From: Hyphomicrobiales bacterium
Lineage (GTDB): Bacteria; Pseudomonadota; Alphaproteobacteria; Rhizobiales; Rhizobiaceae
Assembly (NCBI GenBank): GCA_900471605.1
Contig: UCEY01000025.1
Span: 186,001 to 250,000 of the forward strand
Direction of reading: 5' to 3'
DNA: 64,000 nt
Numbering within the stretch: the first letter of the stretch is position 1; every line of letters begins with the position of its first letter. Under the pieces are notes generated by a model. The model was not told the origin of the DNA. It worked only from the letters and a program-made list of their open reading frames with translations, and did not search any database. A program made the translations under genes and the position numbers. Below, in pieces: positions 48,033 to 57,538 of this stretch.

Positions 48033-50471
48033 GTGTCGCGTCCTATCATCAACCGCCATCTGCCGGGCATGCCGGCGGGATCGTTCCGCAAGCTGCTTCT
48101 GGCAACCGCCTGCGTCATTCCGCTCTTTCAGGCAATGCCGGCCGTGGCGCAGGTTGCAACATCCTCCTACACGTTCTCGATCCCCGCCCAGCCGCTATCT
48201 TCCGCTTTGGTGCGCTTTTCCTCGGTCACGGGTATCGATGTGCTTTTCAACGGCGCGCTGCCGGCCGGCGCTCGCACACAGGGTCTCAACGGCTCCGCGT
48301 CGCCGGAAGATGCGCTCAGGCGGCTGCTCGCCGGAAGCGGTCTCTCCTGGCGGTTCCAGGGGGCCAATACGGTCGTGCTGACGGATCCGACCAATACCGG
48401 CGCCGCCGCATCAGGGGACAGTGCGACTGAGCTTGCCCCGATCATATTGCGCTCCGAAACCGCCTGGGGGCCGGTCGACGGTTTCGTCGCGACCCGGAGC
48501 GCGAGCGGCACCAAGACCGATACGCCGCTGATCGAGACGCCGCAGTCCATTTCCGTGGTCACCCGCGATCAGATGGATGCGCAAGGGGTCAACAGCCTCA
48601 ACAGCGCATTGCGTTACACCCCAGGCGCCAGCGGCGATCTCTATGGCACCGACAATCGCGGTCTCGGGGTCCAGCTTCGCGGCATGGGAACCGGTAGCAG
48701 CGGCATCTTCTATCGTGATGGCCTGCAGCTCAAGGATTCCAATTTCACCATGTTCAACGCGATCGAGCCCTATGGCGCCGAACGCTACGAGGTCCTGCGC
48801 GGCCCGGCTTCCGTTCTATATGGACAGGCCACGCCCGGTGGCCTGATCAACTACGTCAGCAAGCGGCCAACCGAAGACGTGCTGCGCGAGGTAGAAGTCG
48901 TGGGCGGCACTTTCGAACATTATGAGGGCCGGTTCGATTTCGGCGGGCCGGTCGGCAGCGACGACACGCTGTTCTATCGCATGACAGGTGTCGTGCGCGA
49001 CAGCTCGACTCAGGTCGACTTCGTCGACGACGACCGCCTCTTCCTGGCGCCGGCGATCACGTTCAAGCCGGACGAAGACACCAAGCTCACCGTTCTCGGC
49101 CAGTATCAGCGCGACCGTTCCGGCTGGGCGATGCAGTATCTGCCGGCTTCCGGCACCGTTTTCGGCAGCCCATTTGGCAAGATCCCCAACAACCGGTTCG
49201 TCGGCGAGCCTGCCTTCGACGAATACAACAACACGCTCGGCTCAATCGGTTACGAATTCGAACACCATTTCAACGATGTCTGGCAGATCCGCCAGAACGC
49301 ACGTTATGTCTGGCTGACCCATGAGGAACAGGGCGTCTTCGGCGCCGGCCTGCAAGCGGACGGGCGGACCTACGATCGTTATGCCGACGGCGGCAGCACC
49401 AATCTTCAGGGCGCCACGATCGACACGCAGATCATCGGCGAATTCGATACGGGCGAGTTAGCGCACACCCTGCTCGCCGGTATCGACTTCAAGCGCCACT
49501 ATTATCGCGACTATGCGTCGAGCGGCGACGTGGATCCGCTCGATATTTTCTCCCCCGTCTACGGCAGCCCGATCGGCCCGATGACGAACTATAGGAACAC
49601 CGAAACCGTCCAGAGCCAGCTCGGCATCTATGGACAGGACCAGATCAAGCTCGATCGGTGGACGCTGACATTGGGCGGACGTTACGATTGGGCATGGGGT
49701 ACGGCCCGCGATGCCACCGAGTCGGACAATAACGTCAACATGAAAGACGATGCATTCACCGGCCGTGCCGGCCTCGTCTATCTCGCCGACAATGGCCTGG
49801 CGCCATATGTCAGTTATACGGAATCTTTCAATCCGGTCACCATGGCGGGGTTCGAACCGGAGACGGGCCGCCAATATGAGGTCGGCATCAAGTATCAGCC
49901 GCCGGGCTCAAACTCGTTCATGACGGTGTCGGCTTTCGATCTGGCGCGCCAGAATGTCGTGAGCTACAGCGGACCGGGCGGAGCCATAGCTTCGCAGACA
50001 GGGGAAATCACCTCGCGCGGCATTGAAGTCGAGGGCGTGGCAAGCCTCGATTCCGGTTTGGATATGCGTCTTGCCTATACCTATCTCGATACGGAAGTGA
50101 CGAAGGAAACCAGCGGGGATTCTGCCGCCGGAACAACCGACCTCGGCAACACGCCTTTCGGCGTCGCCCGGCACCGCGTGTCGCTCTGGGCGGACTATGA
50201 GTTGCAGGATGGACCGCTGGAAGGTCTCACCATCGGCGGCGGCATTCGATATGTCGGCAAGACCTGGGGCGATGACGCCAATACTTTCAAGGTTCCGGGC
50301 TATGTGCTCGCCGACGCCGCACTCAGCTACAAGAAGAACAACACGACACTCTCGCTCAACGTCAGCAACATCTTCGACAAGGATTACGTTGCTTCCTGCT
50401 TTGCCGAGAGCTTCGGCTGCTTCTATGGCGAGGGGCGGCGGATCACCGCCTCCGTGAAAGTCACGTGGTAG
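48033..50471 (+). CDS. fhuA: TonB-dependent ferric-siderophore receptor with signalling (STN) domain
   Basis: An outer-membrane receptor of about 812 residues. A signal peptide (LLLATACVIPLFQAMPAVAQ) is followed by the STN domain (about 44-95, FSIPAQPLSSALVRFS, LAGSGLSWRF), the plug (about 140-260: TPQSISVVTRDQMDAQ, YEVLRGPASVLYGQATPGG) and a 22-strand barrel ending in VKVTW with a terminal aromatic residue. GTG 48033 has AGGGGG upstream at good spacing; ATG 47991 is possible and would add 14 residues. It is siderophore-receptor type (ferrichrome/hydroxamate branch), and the STN domain fits the FecIR pair upstream. Confidence 0.9.
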   Translation: MSRPIINRHLPGMPAGSFRKLLLATACVIPLFQAMPAVAQVATSSYTFSIPAQPLSSALVRFSSVTGIDVLFNGALPAGARTQGLNGSASPEDALRRLLAGSGLSWRFQGANTVVLTDPTNTGAAASGDSATELAPIILRSETAWGPVDGFVATRSASGTKTDTPLIETPQSISVVTRDQMDAQGVNSLNSALRYTPGASGDLYGTDNRGLGVQLRGMGTGSSGIFYRDGLQLKDSNFTMFNAIEPYGAERYEVLRGPASVLYGQATPGGLINYVSKRPTEDVLREVEVVGGTFEHYEGRFDFGGPVGSDDTLFYRMTGVVRDSSTQVDFVDDDRLFLAPAITFKPDEDTKLTVLGQYQRDRSGWAMQYLPASGTVFGSPFGKIPNNRFVGEPAFDEYNNTLGSIGYEFEHHFNDVWQIRQNARYVWLTHEEQGVFGAGLQADGRTYDRYADGGSTNLQGATIDTQIIGEFDTGELAHTLLAGIDFKRHYYRDYASSGDVDPLDIFSPVYGSPIGPMTNYRNTETVQSQLGIYGQDQIKLDRWTLTLGGRYDWAWGTARDATESDNNVNMKDDAFTGRAGLVYLADNGLAPYVSYTESFNPVTMAGFEPETGRQYEVGIKYQPPGSNSFMTVSAFDLARQNVVSYSGPGGAIASQTGEITSRGIEVEGVASLDSGLDMRLAYTYLDTEVTKETSGDSAAGTTDLGNTPFGVARHRVSLWADYELQDGPLEGLTIGGGIRYVGKTWGDDANTFKVPGYVLADAALSYKKNNTTLSLNVSNIFDKDYVASCFAESFGCFYGEGRRITASVKVTW

Positions 50472-50481
50472 GGAAGGCCGC

Positions 50482-51366
50482 TTGAGCGTCGGCTTCCAGT
50501 ATCCGACAAGGCGCGCGTTCCTGTGCGGGACGGGCGCCTTTGCTGCTATCCCGTTTCGGAGTTTCGCATCCTCCCCTCCCCGGCGCGTCGCATGCCTAGA
50601 ATGGACCGCGGCTGCGATGGTGATGTCCCTTGGCCTTGCGCCGATCGCCGTCGGCGATCTTAAAGGCTACACCCAATGGGTCGATCAGCCGACATTGCCT
50701 GACACGACGCTCGATCTCGGCTCACGGGGCGAACCAAGCCTCGAGCTGCTGGAAGAGGTCGATCCGGACCTGATCATCGCAACCTATGGCTATGGATTGG
50801 TGGCTGGAGACTTTGAGCGCTTCGCGCCGACTTACGGCCTTCCCCTCTATGCCGAGAAAACTGCGCCATATCTGCAGGCCAGGCGGGAGACGCAAAGGCT
50901 GGGCGAGCGCTTGGGGCGGGAGCGCGAGGCCGAAACCCTTCTTTTCAGGACCGAGCGAACGATCGATCAATCCCGCATGCAGCTCGCAGACCACAAGGCC
51001 ACGCCTCTCTGCCTCTTCACCTTTTTCGATGACCGGCACCTGCGCATCTACGGCACCGGCAGCCTGCTTCAGGATGTGATGGACCGGCTGGATCTCCGCA
51101 ACGCATGGAACGGAGAAACAAGCGAATGGGGGATTTCGACGGTCGGTGTCGAGCAGCTGGCGACCGTCGGCGACGCCCGGCTCGTTTGCCTGGAACCGAT
51201 CATGCCGCATGCGGTACGGATGATACGGCGAAGTTCATTGTGGCAGAACCTGCCCGCGGTGCGTGCCCACCCGATCGCCACAATCCCTACTCTCTGGCCG
51301 TTCGGCGGGCTGGATGTCGCCGCCCGTTTTGCGTCGCTCCTCGCCGACAAGCTGGTTTCGGTATGA
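50482..51366 (+). CDS. fhuD: Ferric-hydroxamate-type substrate-binding protein (FhuD-like)
   Basis: A 294-residue periplasmic receptor with a twin-arginine signal (TRRAFLCGTGAFAAIPF). It shows RRVACLEWTAAAMVMSLGLAP and LLEEVDPDLIIATYG, the FhuD-type binding-protein pattern, and the late IPTLWPFGGLDVAARF. TTG 50482 is the start, with GGGAAGG upstream. It starts 10 bp after the receptor gene and overlaps fhuB by 4 bp. It would pass ferric hydroxamates from the TonB receptor to FhuB. Confidence 0.9.
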   Translation: MSVGFQYPTRRAFLCGTGAFAAIPFRSFASSPPRRVACLEWTAAAMVMSLGLAPIAVGDLKGYTQWVDQPTLPDTTLDLGSRGEPSLELLEEVDPDLIIATYGYGLVAGDFERFAPTYGLPLYAEKTAPYLQARRETQRLGERLGREREAETLLFRTERTIDQSRMQLADHKATPLCLFTFFDDRHLRIYGTGSLLQDVMDRLDLRNAWNGETSEWGISTVGVEQLATVGDARLVCLEPIMPHAVRMIRRSSLWQNLPAVRAHPIATIPTLWPFGGLDVAARFASLLADKLVSV

Positions 51367-53363
51367 GAACCGACCCACGGACCTCGCCTGACCTGGGATC
51401 GGCATTGTTCGCCATTCTGGCCCTGCCGGCATTTGCCGCTCTCTGCCTTCTGCTGACTGCATTCCGGCTGGCCGAGCTGCTGCCGTTGAACCTGTGGTGG
51501 GGCGCGGTGATCGCACCCGACGTGACCGATGTCGGACAGCTGCTCTTCCACCACTCCGCCCTTCCCCGTGTGGCTATCAGCATCGTCGCCGGCGCAGCGC
51601 TCGGCCTGGCCGGAACGATCTTCCAGCAAACCCTCCGCAATCCGCTCGCCGAACCGGCAACCGTCGGCACGGCGGCGGGGGCCAACCTGGCACTCGGCAC
51701 CGCCGCCACACTTGCGCCATTCCTTCTGGAAACCGGTCGAGAACTGGTGGCGATCGGCGGCGGCGCGCTGGCGACCGCGGCGGTCATCCTGATCGCCTGG
51801 CGGCGACATCTCTCTCCCGTTTCACTGGTGCTCGCAGGCCTCGTCGTCAGCCTTGTCTGCGGTTCGGCAAGCGCGCTCCTCGTCGTTCTCGACCGCGAAT
51901 ACATGACCGAGCTTTTTATCTGGCAGACGGGGTCCCTCATCCAGAACGGCACGGCCGTGGTGACGGACCTTTCGGTCAAGCTGCTGATCGGATTTGCCCT
52001 GGCGACAAGCCTGATCCGACCGATGCGCATTCTCGAGCTGGACGACGAAAGCACCCGCAGCCTCGGATCTTCCCCGGCGGTACTCCGGTTGGCAGGCCTT
52101 ATCGTCGCCGTGTGGCTCAGCGCCGCCGTGGTTGCCGCGGTCGGCGTCATCGGTTTCGTCGGGCTCGCCGCGCCGCATATCGCAGGAATGCTCGGCGCAC
52201 GCACGTTTGCGCGGCGGATGGTCGTGGCGTCAGCCGGCGGCGCATTGCTCCTTTGGTTCACCGACCAGCTCGTGCAGGTTCTGCCGCTGCCGGAAGAGGT
52301 GCCGACAGGCACGGCGACAGCGCTCATCGGCGCGCCCCTTCTTCTCGCACTCCTGCCGCGCATGCGGGCAATCATGTCGACGCAAGGGGGGAGCGACGTC
52401 GCCTCGCCTCGCCACGTGATCCGTTGGTGGATGCCGTTTGCTGCGCTAGCTGCAACGGCCGCGACCATTGCCCTCGGTCTGTTTTTTGCACGTGGCGTCG
52501 ACGGATGGCATTGGGCTTCCGGAGCCGAAATTGCGACCTTCCTGCCGTTACGCCTGCCGCGTGCGCTCGTTGCACTCTCGGCCGGCGCCATTCTCGCCAT
52601 ATCCGGCACGCTGATACAGCGCATGACTGGCAACCCCATGGCCTCGCCGGAAGTCCTCGGCATTTCGTCAGGGGCCGCTATCGGCGTCACCCTGCTGTTT
52701 CTGATCGGTATCGAACTCGACCGGACGAACATGGTCCTGGCGGCCACAGCCGGCGCGTTGCTGACGCTCGGGGCAATCGTGATGATGGCCGAAAGGACAT
52801 TCTTTTCGCCCGACCACATTCTGCTTGCGGGAATTTCCCTGTCAGCCATGGGCACGGGGCTTGCTGCGCTGGTGCTGGCGAGCGGCGATCCGCGCATCGA
52901 TTTCCTGCTCGCCTGGCTCTCCGGCTCGACCTACCGGGCGACACCGGGCGATGCGCTGACGGCAGGCTGCGTTTTGCTTGTTATCCTCGCCGGCTCCCCG
53001 CTGATGACGCGCTGGCTGGAAATCCTGCCGCTCGGCCAAGCGACTTCGATTGCGCTTGGCATTCCGCTGAAAACCGTGCGGCTTTACATTCTCATTGCCG
53101 CCGGTCTTTCCGCGGCTGTAGCCACGGTTTTTGTCGGCCCGCTGAGTTTCGTCGGGCTGATCGCGCCGCGTGCCGCTGACTACCTGGGCTATCACCGGCC
53201 GCTACCTCAGCTTTTCGTCAGCGCGTTCCTCGGCGGCGTCACAATGGCGGTCGCCGACTGGCTCGGCCGGACGATCATCTTCCCTTGGCAGGTGCCCGTC
53301 GGTCTGCTGATTGCCCTTATCGGTGGTCCGTTTTTCCTCTGGCAGGTGGCGAGCCGGAGATAA
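51363..53363 (+). CDS. fhuB: Double-length iron-chelate permease FhuB
   Basis: A 666-residue permease made of two FecCD halves in one chain. Half 1 (about 10-335) has LPRVAISIVAGAALGLAGTIFQ and GVIGFVGLAAPHIAG. Half 2 (about 355-665) has LPRALVALSAGAILAISGTLIQ and GPLSFVGLIAPRAADYLG. The linker is around residues 335-350 (MSTQGGSDVASPRHVI). About 20 helices, as in E. coli FhuB (660 residues). ATG 51363 overlaps the fhuD stop. No ATPase gene follows; an FhuC-like ATPase is found at 37.3-38.1 kb. Confidence 0.94.
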   Translation: MRTDPRTSPDLGSALFAILALPAFAALCLLLTAFRLAELLPLNLWWGAVIAPDVTDVGQLLFHHSALPRVAISIVAGAALGLAGTIFQQTLRNPLAEPATVGTAAGANLALGTAATLAPFLLETGRELVAIGGGALATAAVILIAWRRHLSPVSLVLAGLVVSLVCGSASALLVVLDREYMTELFIWQTGSLIQNGTAVVTDLSVKLLIGFALATSLIRPMRILELDDESTRSLGSSPAVLRLAGLIVAVWLSAAVVAAVGVIGFVGLAAPHIAGMLGARTFARRMVVASAGGALLLWFTDQLVQVLPLPEEVPTGTATALIGAPLLLALLPRMRAIMSTQGGSDVASPRHVIRWWMPFAALAATAATIALGLFFARGVDGWHWASGAEIATFLPLRLPRALVALSAGAILAISGTLIQRMTGNPMASPEVLGISSGAAIGVTLLFLIGIELDRTNMVLAATAGALLTLGAIVMMAERTFFSPDHILLAGISLSAMGTGLAALVLASGDPRIDFLLAWLSGSTYRATPGDALTAGCVLLVILAGSPLMTRWLEILPLGQATSIALGIPLKTVRLYILIAAGLSAAVATVFVGPLSFVGLIAPRAADYLGYHRPLPQLFVSAFLGGVTMAVADWLGRTIIFPWQVPVGLLIALIGGPFFLWQVASRR

Positions 53364-53393
53364 GCGCCGCCGCATTGCCCCTGGGCGAAACGG

Positions 53394-54413
53394 TCATGCC
53401 GCCGCCTTCGCCAGTTCTTCGAGATTGGCCATATCGAGCTCGCGCTTGCCGTCCTCGATCTCGTGGATCATGACGATCAGGCGAGCGGCAAGCGGCGTCG
53501 GAACCCGCGATTCCCTGCCGATTTCCACAACCGGCATCACCTGCGCCTCCACCTCGGTCTTGCGCTTGCGCACGGCAAGATCGCGCCAGATGCCGGAATG
53601 CGATTTCGCCGACGTCCGGTTATGCGCGACCATGTCGTCGAAGGACTTGTCGGCCTGCTCCGGCAAAGCCAGCGGCCCGAAGGCAGCCGGATCGAAACCG
53701 TCAAAGGCTTCCGGTCGGATGTTGTTGATGGCGGCCACCGTCGCCACTTCCAGCGCAAGCCTGCGCAAAACCTGGCGGGCGACCGGATTGGCGAGTACAT
53801 CGGCAATGCTCTCATTGGTCAGGGCCGTGCCGAAGAGCAGGGCGCCGTAGATGAGCTTACCCCAGAGAAAGCCCCAGATGTTGTTGGTGATCAGCGCCTT
53901 CGGCTCGAACTGCCGGATGAGCTCGTAGATATCCTCGGCCCTGTCGGTGAAACGCCCGTCGAGCTCGCCGATCACCACGGCGCCCTCCCCGCCATACTGG
54001 ACGACACCCGGCTGCAGATAATCCGCCCCGAAATTGACGAAACAGCCGACGACCCGATGTTCTCCGGCGATGCGGGCGATCACCCGTTCATTGAGACCGT
54101 TCTGGGCGGAGACCACATATCCGTCGGCGGGGAGATGCCGGACGAGGGATTTTGCCGCCGCTTCCGTATGATGGGCTTTGACGCAGAGAAAAGTCCGGTG
54201 ATACTCGCCTTCCAGCTCCTCCGGCAGATAGGCCCTGGCCTTGACGGTATCTTCGAAAATCGGGCCGACGATCTTCAGACCATTCGCGTTGATCGCGTCG
54301 ACATGTTCCCTGACGTTGTCGACAAAGATCACATCCTCTCCGGCGCGGAAGAAAGCCGCCCCCAGCGTGCCGCCGATCGCGCCGGCGCCCCAGATCAGGA
54401 TTGGCCGGCTCAT
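53394..54413 (-). CDS. Ketopantoate reductase-family protein (PanE/ApbA-like)
   Basis: A 339-residue NADPH-dependent reductase fold. The N-terminal dinucleotide motif is WGAGAIGGTLGAAF (about 7-20), followed by CVKAHHTEAAAKSL and SAQNGLNERVIA, the latter with the conserved N-G of the family; the C-terminal helical domain has FLWGKLIYGALL with the catalytic-type Lys. It is longer than PanE (about 300), so it may reduce another 2-keto acid rather than ketopantoate. ATG 54413 is the first start that places the Rossmann motif at the N-terminus; its Shine-Dalgarno is weak. Convergent with fhuB. Confidence 0.82.
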   Translation of the reverse strand: MSRPILIWGAGAIGGTLGAAFFRAGEDVIFVDNVREHVDAINANGLKIVGPIFEDTVKARAYLPEELEGEYHRTFLCVKAHHTEAAAKSLVRHLPADGYVVSAQNGLNERVIARIAGEHRVVGCFVNFGADYLQPGVVQYGGEGAVVIGELDGRFTDRAEDIYELIRQFEPKALITNNIWGFLWGKLIYGALLFGTALTNESIADVLANPVARQVLRRLALEVATVAAINNIRPEAFDGFDPAAFGPLALPEQADKSFDDMVAHNRTSAKSHSGIWRDLAVRKRKTEVEAQVMPVVEIGRESRVPTPLAARLIVMIHEIEDGKRELDMANLEELAKAAA

Positions 54414-54626
54414 GCGCAACCGCCGGTGATGATCTCTTGACGCTGGGTGCACAGCGGCACCGGCAGCTCACGGTCGATGCAAAAATCCATGGACACGATC
54501 ACCATCTGTTCCAGTCGAATAGGGCGACCATGCCCCGCTATCTTCCCCCCGTCAAGCACGGCCCGGTTACGGATCACCCACCGGCAGACGACCGCCCGCG
54601 GATCCGACCGCCGCCACTTTTTCGGG

Positions 54627-55535
54627 TCAGCGGGCCAGTGGATAGATCAGCTGACCGTCCTCCTCGCCTCGGGGAAATGCGCCCTCGCGGCTGCGCTTCT
54701 CGGACTGCTGATAGCCCTGCGGGCTGATGCCGATATAACGCTTGAACATGCGGGAGAAATAATAGGCATCGGCATAGCCGGACAGTTCGGCGGCGCGCTT
54801 TACCGTACAGCCGCCGGCCATCAGGCCCATGGCTCGCTCCATCCGCTTGAATTCCTGAAACTTGTCCGGGGTCCAGCCGACGCGCTTCCTGAACTCCCGC
54901 TTGAAATAATCCGGGTTGTAGGGCGCCGAATGGATCGTCCTCTCGACGATCCCCTCGTCAAGAGGATCGGCGGCGATCTGGCTCGCGGCCACCATCACTG
55001 AAAAGGACAGAGCGTCCGGGTTGTTGACATTGCCCACCGACTGCTCCTTCCAGCCGATGTGAGCCTGCTCGATGAATTCGATCAGCAGGAACATGAAGAG
55101 ATGATGCTGGAGGAGTGTCGTCGAATAAGGCGGCGCATTGTCGTGGTAATAACGCGTCAGCGGCCCCATCATGTCCCAGCGGGCGAGCGTGACGGCATGC
55201 TTCAGGTTCATCTGGCCGATCAGGTCCAGCCGCCCGAAAAGGTCGAGCGTGAAATGCTGGGCGATGCCGGTATATTCCTCCCGCGAGGTCGAGTAGCCGG
55301 AGAACCGCGTATTGGCACGCAACAGCATCGCGCGGCCCGGCGCCATCTCGATCGTCTCGCCCTCCACCTCATAACGCGCCGAGCCCGTCAGGCAGATGAT
55401 CAGGTCATGGACACTGTTCGATTTGTCGACACCCCAGGTCGGCGAATGCTGCATCCTTATGGTTGAACGCGTCAGCGTCAATGCCATTGCATTCATCGGA
55501 ATCGCAGACAAAACGCTACCTTCGATTTTCTCCAT
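54627..55535 (-). CDS. AraC-family transcriptional regulator
   Basis: A 302-residue regulator with an N-terminal cupin ligand domain (about 40-100, LIICLTGSARYEVEGETIEM) and a C-terminal pair of helix-turn-helix motifs (about 200-285; RAAELSGYADAYYFSRMFKR, then IGISPQGY). ATG 55535 follows GGGGA. It is divergent from the sugar ABC importer and pectin enzymes, so it likely activates that operon in response to a uronate or oligogalacturonide. A perfect inverted repeat lies in the 203-bp promoter gap. Confidence 0.92.
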   Translation of the reverse strand: MEKIEGSVLSAIPMNAMALTLTRSTIRMQHSPTWGVDKSNSVHDLIICLTGSARYEVEGETIEMAPGRAMLLRANTRFSGYSTSREEYTGIAQHFTLDLFGRLDLIGQMNLKHAVTLARWDMMGPLTRYYHDNAPPYSTTLLQHHLFMFLLIEFIEQAHIGWKEQSVGNVNNPDALSFSVMVAASQIAADPLDEGIVERTIHSAPYNPDYFKREFRKRVGWTPDKFQEFKRMERAMGLMAGGCTVKRAAELSGYADAYYFSRMFKRYIGISPQGYQQSEKRSREGAFPRGEEDGQLIYPLAR

Positions 55536-55561
55536 CCTTTTCCCCGAATTCGTCGATTTGA

Positions 55562-55580
55562 TCTCACCCGCAAAGTGAGA
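55562..55580. promoter_or_regulatory. Inverted repeat in the AraC/ABC divergent promoter region
   Basis: TCTCAC (55562-55567) and GTGAGA (55575-55580) form a perfect 6-bp repeat around a 7-bp spacer, 27 bp from the AraC start. A second short palindrome, ATACT-N3-AGTAT, is at 55708-55720 just before the permease gene. Either could be an AraC or LacI target; assignment is inference. Confidence 0.4.
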
Positions 55581-55738
55581 ATATCAGTCCGGGAGCTGAG
55601 AACTCAACATGTTTGCAGCAGTAATGGGAGGAAATGGCGCTTCATTTGCGCAAGCCTGATGGATTAGGCTGGAACGCAGATCGAACTGCCAGAGATTGCG
55701 ATGCACAATACTGGAAGTATCTTTTCGAGGCCGGCGGC

Positions 55739-56623
55739 ATGAGCGGCGACAACAGATTTCTGGGCCTGCTCTACCTGTCGCCCTTCGTCATCGGACTGCT
55801 GGTCTTCACCGCGCTTCCCTTCATCGCGTCGCTATATCTGAGCTTCACCAACTACAACCTGATGAACGAGCCGGTCTTCACCGGCCTGCAGAACTATATC
55901 CGGCTGTTCACCGGCGACCGGACGTTTCGCAAATCGCTGTGGGTGACGCTGGTCTACGTCTTCACCACGGTACCGCTGAAGCTGGCCTTCGCGCTCTTCA
56001 TGGCGGTGATCCTCAATTACAAGCTGAAGTTCATCAATGTATTCAGGACGGCCTACTACGTTCCGTCCATTCTCGGCGGATCGATCGCCATCGCCGTGCT
56101 GTGGCGCTACATCTTCGCCGATGTCGGCCTCGTCAACATGGGCCTCACGACGCTCGGCTTCGAGCCGGTCAACTGGTTCGGCGATCCGACCAATGCGCTG
56201 TTCACCATAACCCTTTTGCGCCTGTGGCAGTTCGGCTCGGCCATGGTGATTTTCCTGGCGGCCCTGCAGAGCATCGACAAGACGCTCTACGAAGCCGCCT
56301 CGATCGACGGCGCCGGCAAGTGGACGAGCTTCGTCTACATCACCCTGCCGCTGATCACGCCTGTCATCTTCTTCAATCTGATCATGCAGATGGTCCAGGC
56401 CTTCCAGGAGTTCAACGGCCCCTACATCATCACGCAGGGCGGCCCGCTGAAATCCACCTATCTCCTGCCGATCTACATCTATGACGAGGCCTTCAAGCGT
56501 TTCGACATGGGTTATGCGTCGGCGATCGCCTGGGTCCTGTTCCTGATCATCATGGCCCTCACCCTCATCGCCTTCTGGTCCTCGCGCCACTGGGTCTATT
56601 ACGCCGGCGACAAGAGGAGCTGA
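55739..56623 (+). CDS. Sugar ABC transporter permease (MalF/UgpA-like)
   Basis: A 294-residue CUT1-family permease with six helices, beginning RFLGLLYLSPFVIGLLVF and with the coupling loop EAASIDGAGKWTSFVYITLPLI (core EAASIDGAGKWTSFVYI). The C-terminus ends RHWVYYAGD. ATG 55739 has GAGG 8 bp upstream; an in-frame start at 55634 sits only 2 bp from its GGAGG and would add 35 residues unlike the family. First gene of the pectin-oligomer operon. Confidence 0.9.
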   Translation: MSGDNRFLGLLYLSPFVIGLLVFTALPFIASLYLSFTNYNLMNEPVFTGLQNYIRLFTGDRTFRKSLWVTLVYVFTTVPLKLAFALFMAVILNYKLKFINVFRTAYYVPSILGGSIAIAVLWRYIFADVGLVNMGLTTLGFEPVNWFGDPTNALFTITLLRLWQFGSAMVIFLAALQSIDKTLYEAASIDGAGKWTSFVYITLPLITPVIFFNLIMQMVQAFQEFNGPYIITQGGPLKSTYLLPIYIYDEAFKRFDMGYASAIAWVLFLIIMALTLIAFWSSRHWVYYAGDKRS

Positions 56624-56625
56624 CC

Positions 56626-57534
56626 ATGACCGATCACATCCTCTCGCAGAACTCTCCGGCCGCCCACGATATCGACATCGCCCGCAGCCGCGAAACGCGC
56701 CGCCACCGCCTCAATGCCGTGCTGCGATATGCGCTGCTGACCGCCGTCGGGCTGCTGATGCTCTATCCGCTGATCTGGCTGATCGGCGCGTCGTTCAAGA
56801 CCAATTCGGAGATCTTTTCCAATCCCGGTTTCTGGCCGGAAAACCCGACGCTCGACGGTTATATCAAGGGCTGGAAGACTTCGACGCCCTATTCCTTCGG
56901 CACTTTCTTCCTCAACACGCTGTGGATCGTCATCCCGAAAGTGATCGGCACGGCGATTTCCTGCACCGCGGTTGCCTATGGTTTCGCCCGCTTCGATTTT
57001 CCGGGCAAGAAGATCCTTTTCGCGGCGCTGATCGCGACGCTTCTCCTGCCGAACGTCGTCACCCGCATTCCGCAATACCTGATCTTCCGCGATCTCGGCT
57101 GGCTCGACAGCTACCTGCCGCTCTGGGTGCCCTCGGCGCTGGCAGGCGACGCCTTCTTTGTCTTCATGCTGGTGCAGTTCCTGCGCGCCATCCCGCGCGA
57201 CATGGAAGAAGCCGCCCGCGTCGACGGCGCGACCACCTGGCAGACGCTGATCTTCATCGTCGTGCCGCTGCTGATGCCGGCGCTGATCTCTGTCTGCCTC
57301 TTCCAGTTCATGTGGACGATGAACGACTTCCTCGGGCCGCTGATCTACATCTCCTCGGTCGACAAATACCCGATCTCGCTGGCCCTGAAACTGTCGATCG
57401 ACACGACCGAAGCCTTCGAATGGAACCGGGTGCTCGCCATGTCGGTCCTGTCGCTGGCGCCGGCGCTCGCGGTCTTCTTCCTCGCCCAGAAATATTTCAT
57501 CGACGGCATCTCGTCCGGCGGGATCAAAGGATAG
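56626..57534 (+). CDS. Sugar ABC transporter permease (MalG/UgpE-like)
   Basis: A 302-residue CUT1-family permease, second membrane subunit. Family marks: LMLYPLIWLIGASFKT near the N-terminus, the coupling motif MEEAARVDGATTWQTLIFIV, and the end FFLAQKYFIDGISSGGIKG. It starts 2 bp after the previous stop and is followed by the ATPase gene after 4 bp, so the membrane complex is made together. Predicted six helices with periplasmic loops. Confidence 0.94.
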   Translation: MTDHILSQNSPAAHDIDIARSRETRRHRLNAVLRYALLTAVGLLMLYPLIWLIGASFKTNSEIFSNPGFWPENPTLDGYIKGWKTSTPYSFGTFFLNTLWIVIPKVIGTAISCTAVAYGFARFDFPGKKILFAALIATLLLPNVVTRIPQYLIFRDLGWLDSYLPLWVPSALAGDAFFVFMLVQFLRAIPRDMEEAARVDGATTWQTLIFIVVPLLMPALISVCLFQFMWTMNDFLGPLIYISSVDKYPISLALKLSIDTTEAFEWNRVLAMSVLSLAPALAVFFLAQKYFIDGISSGGIKG

Positions 57535-57538
57535 TCAC

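Noticed and set aside
55634-55738. N-terminal extension of the first sugar permease from ATG 55634
   Set aside because: Its GGAGG is only 2 bp from the ATG, and the extra 35 residues look non-natural before the usual first helix. ATG 55739 has better spacing.
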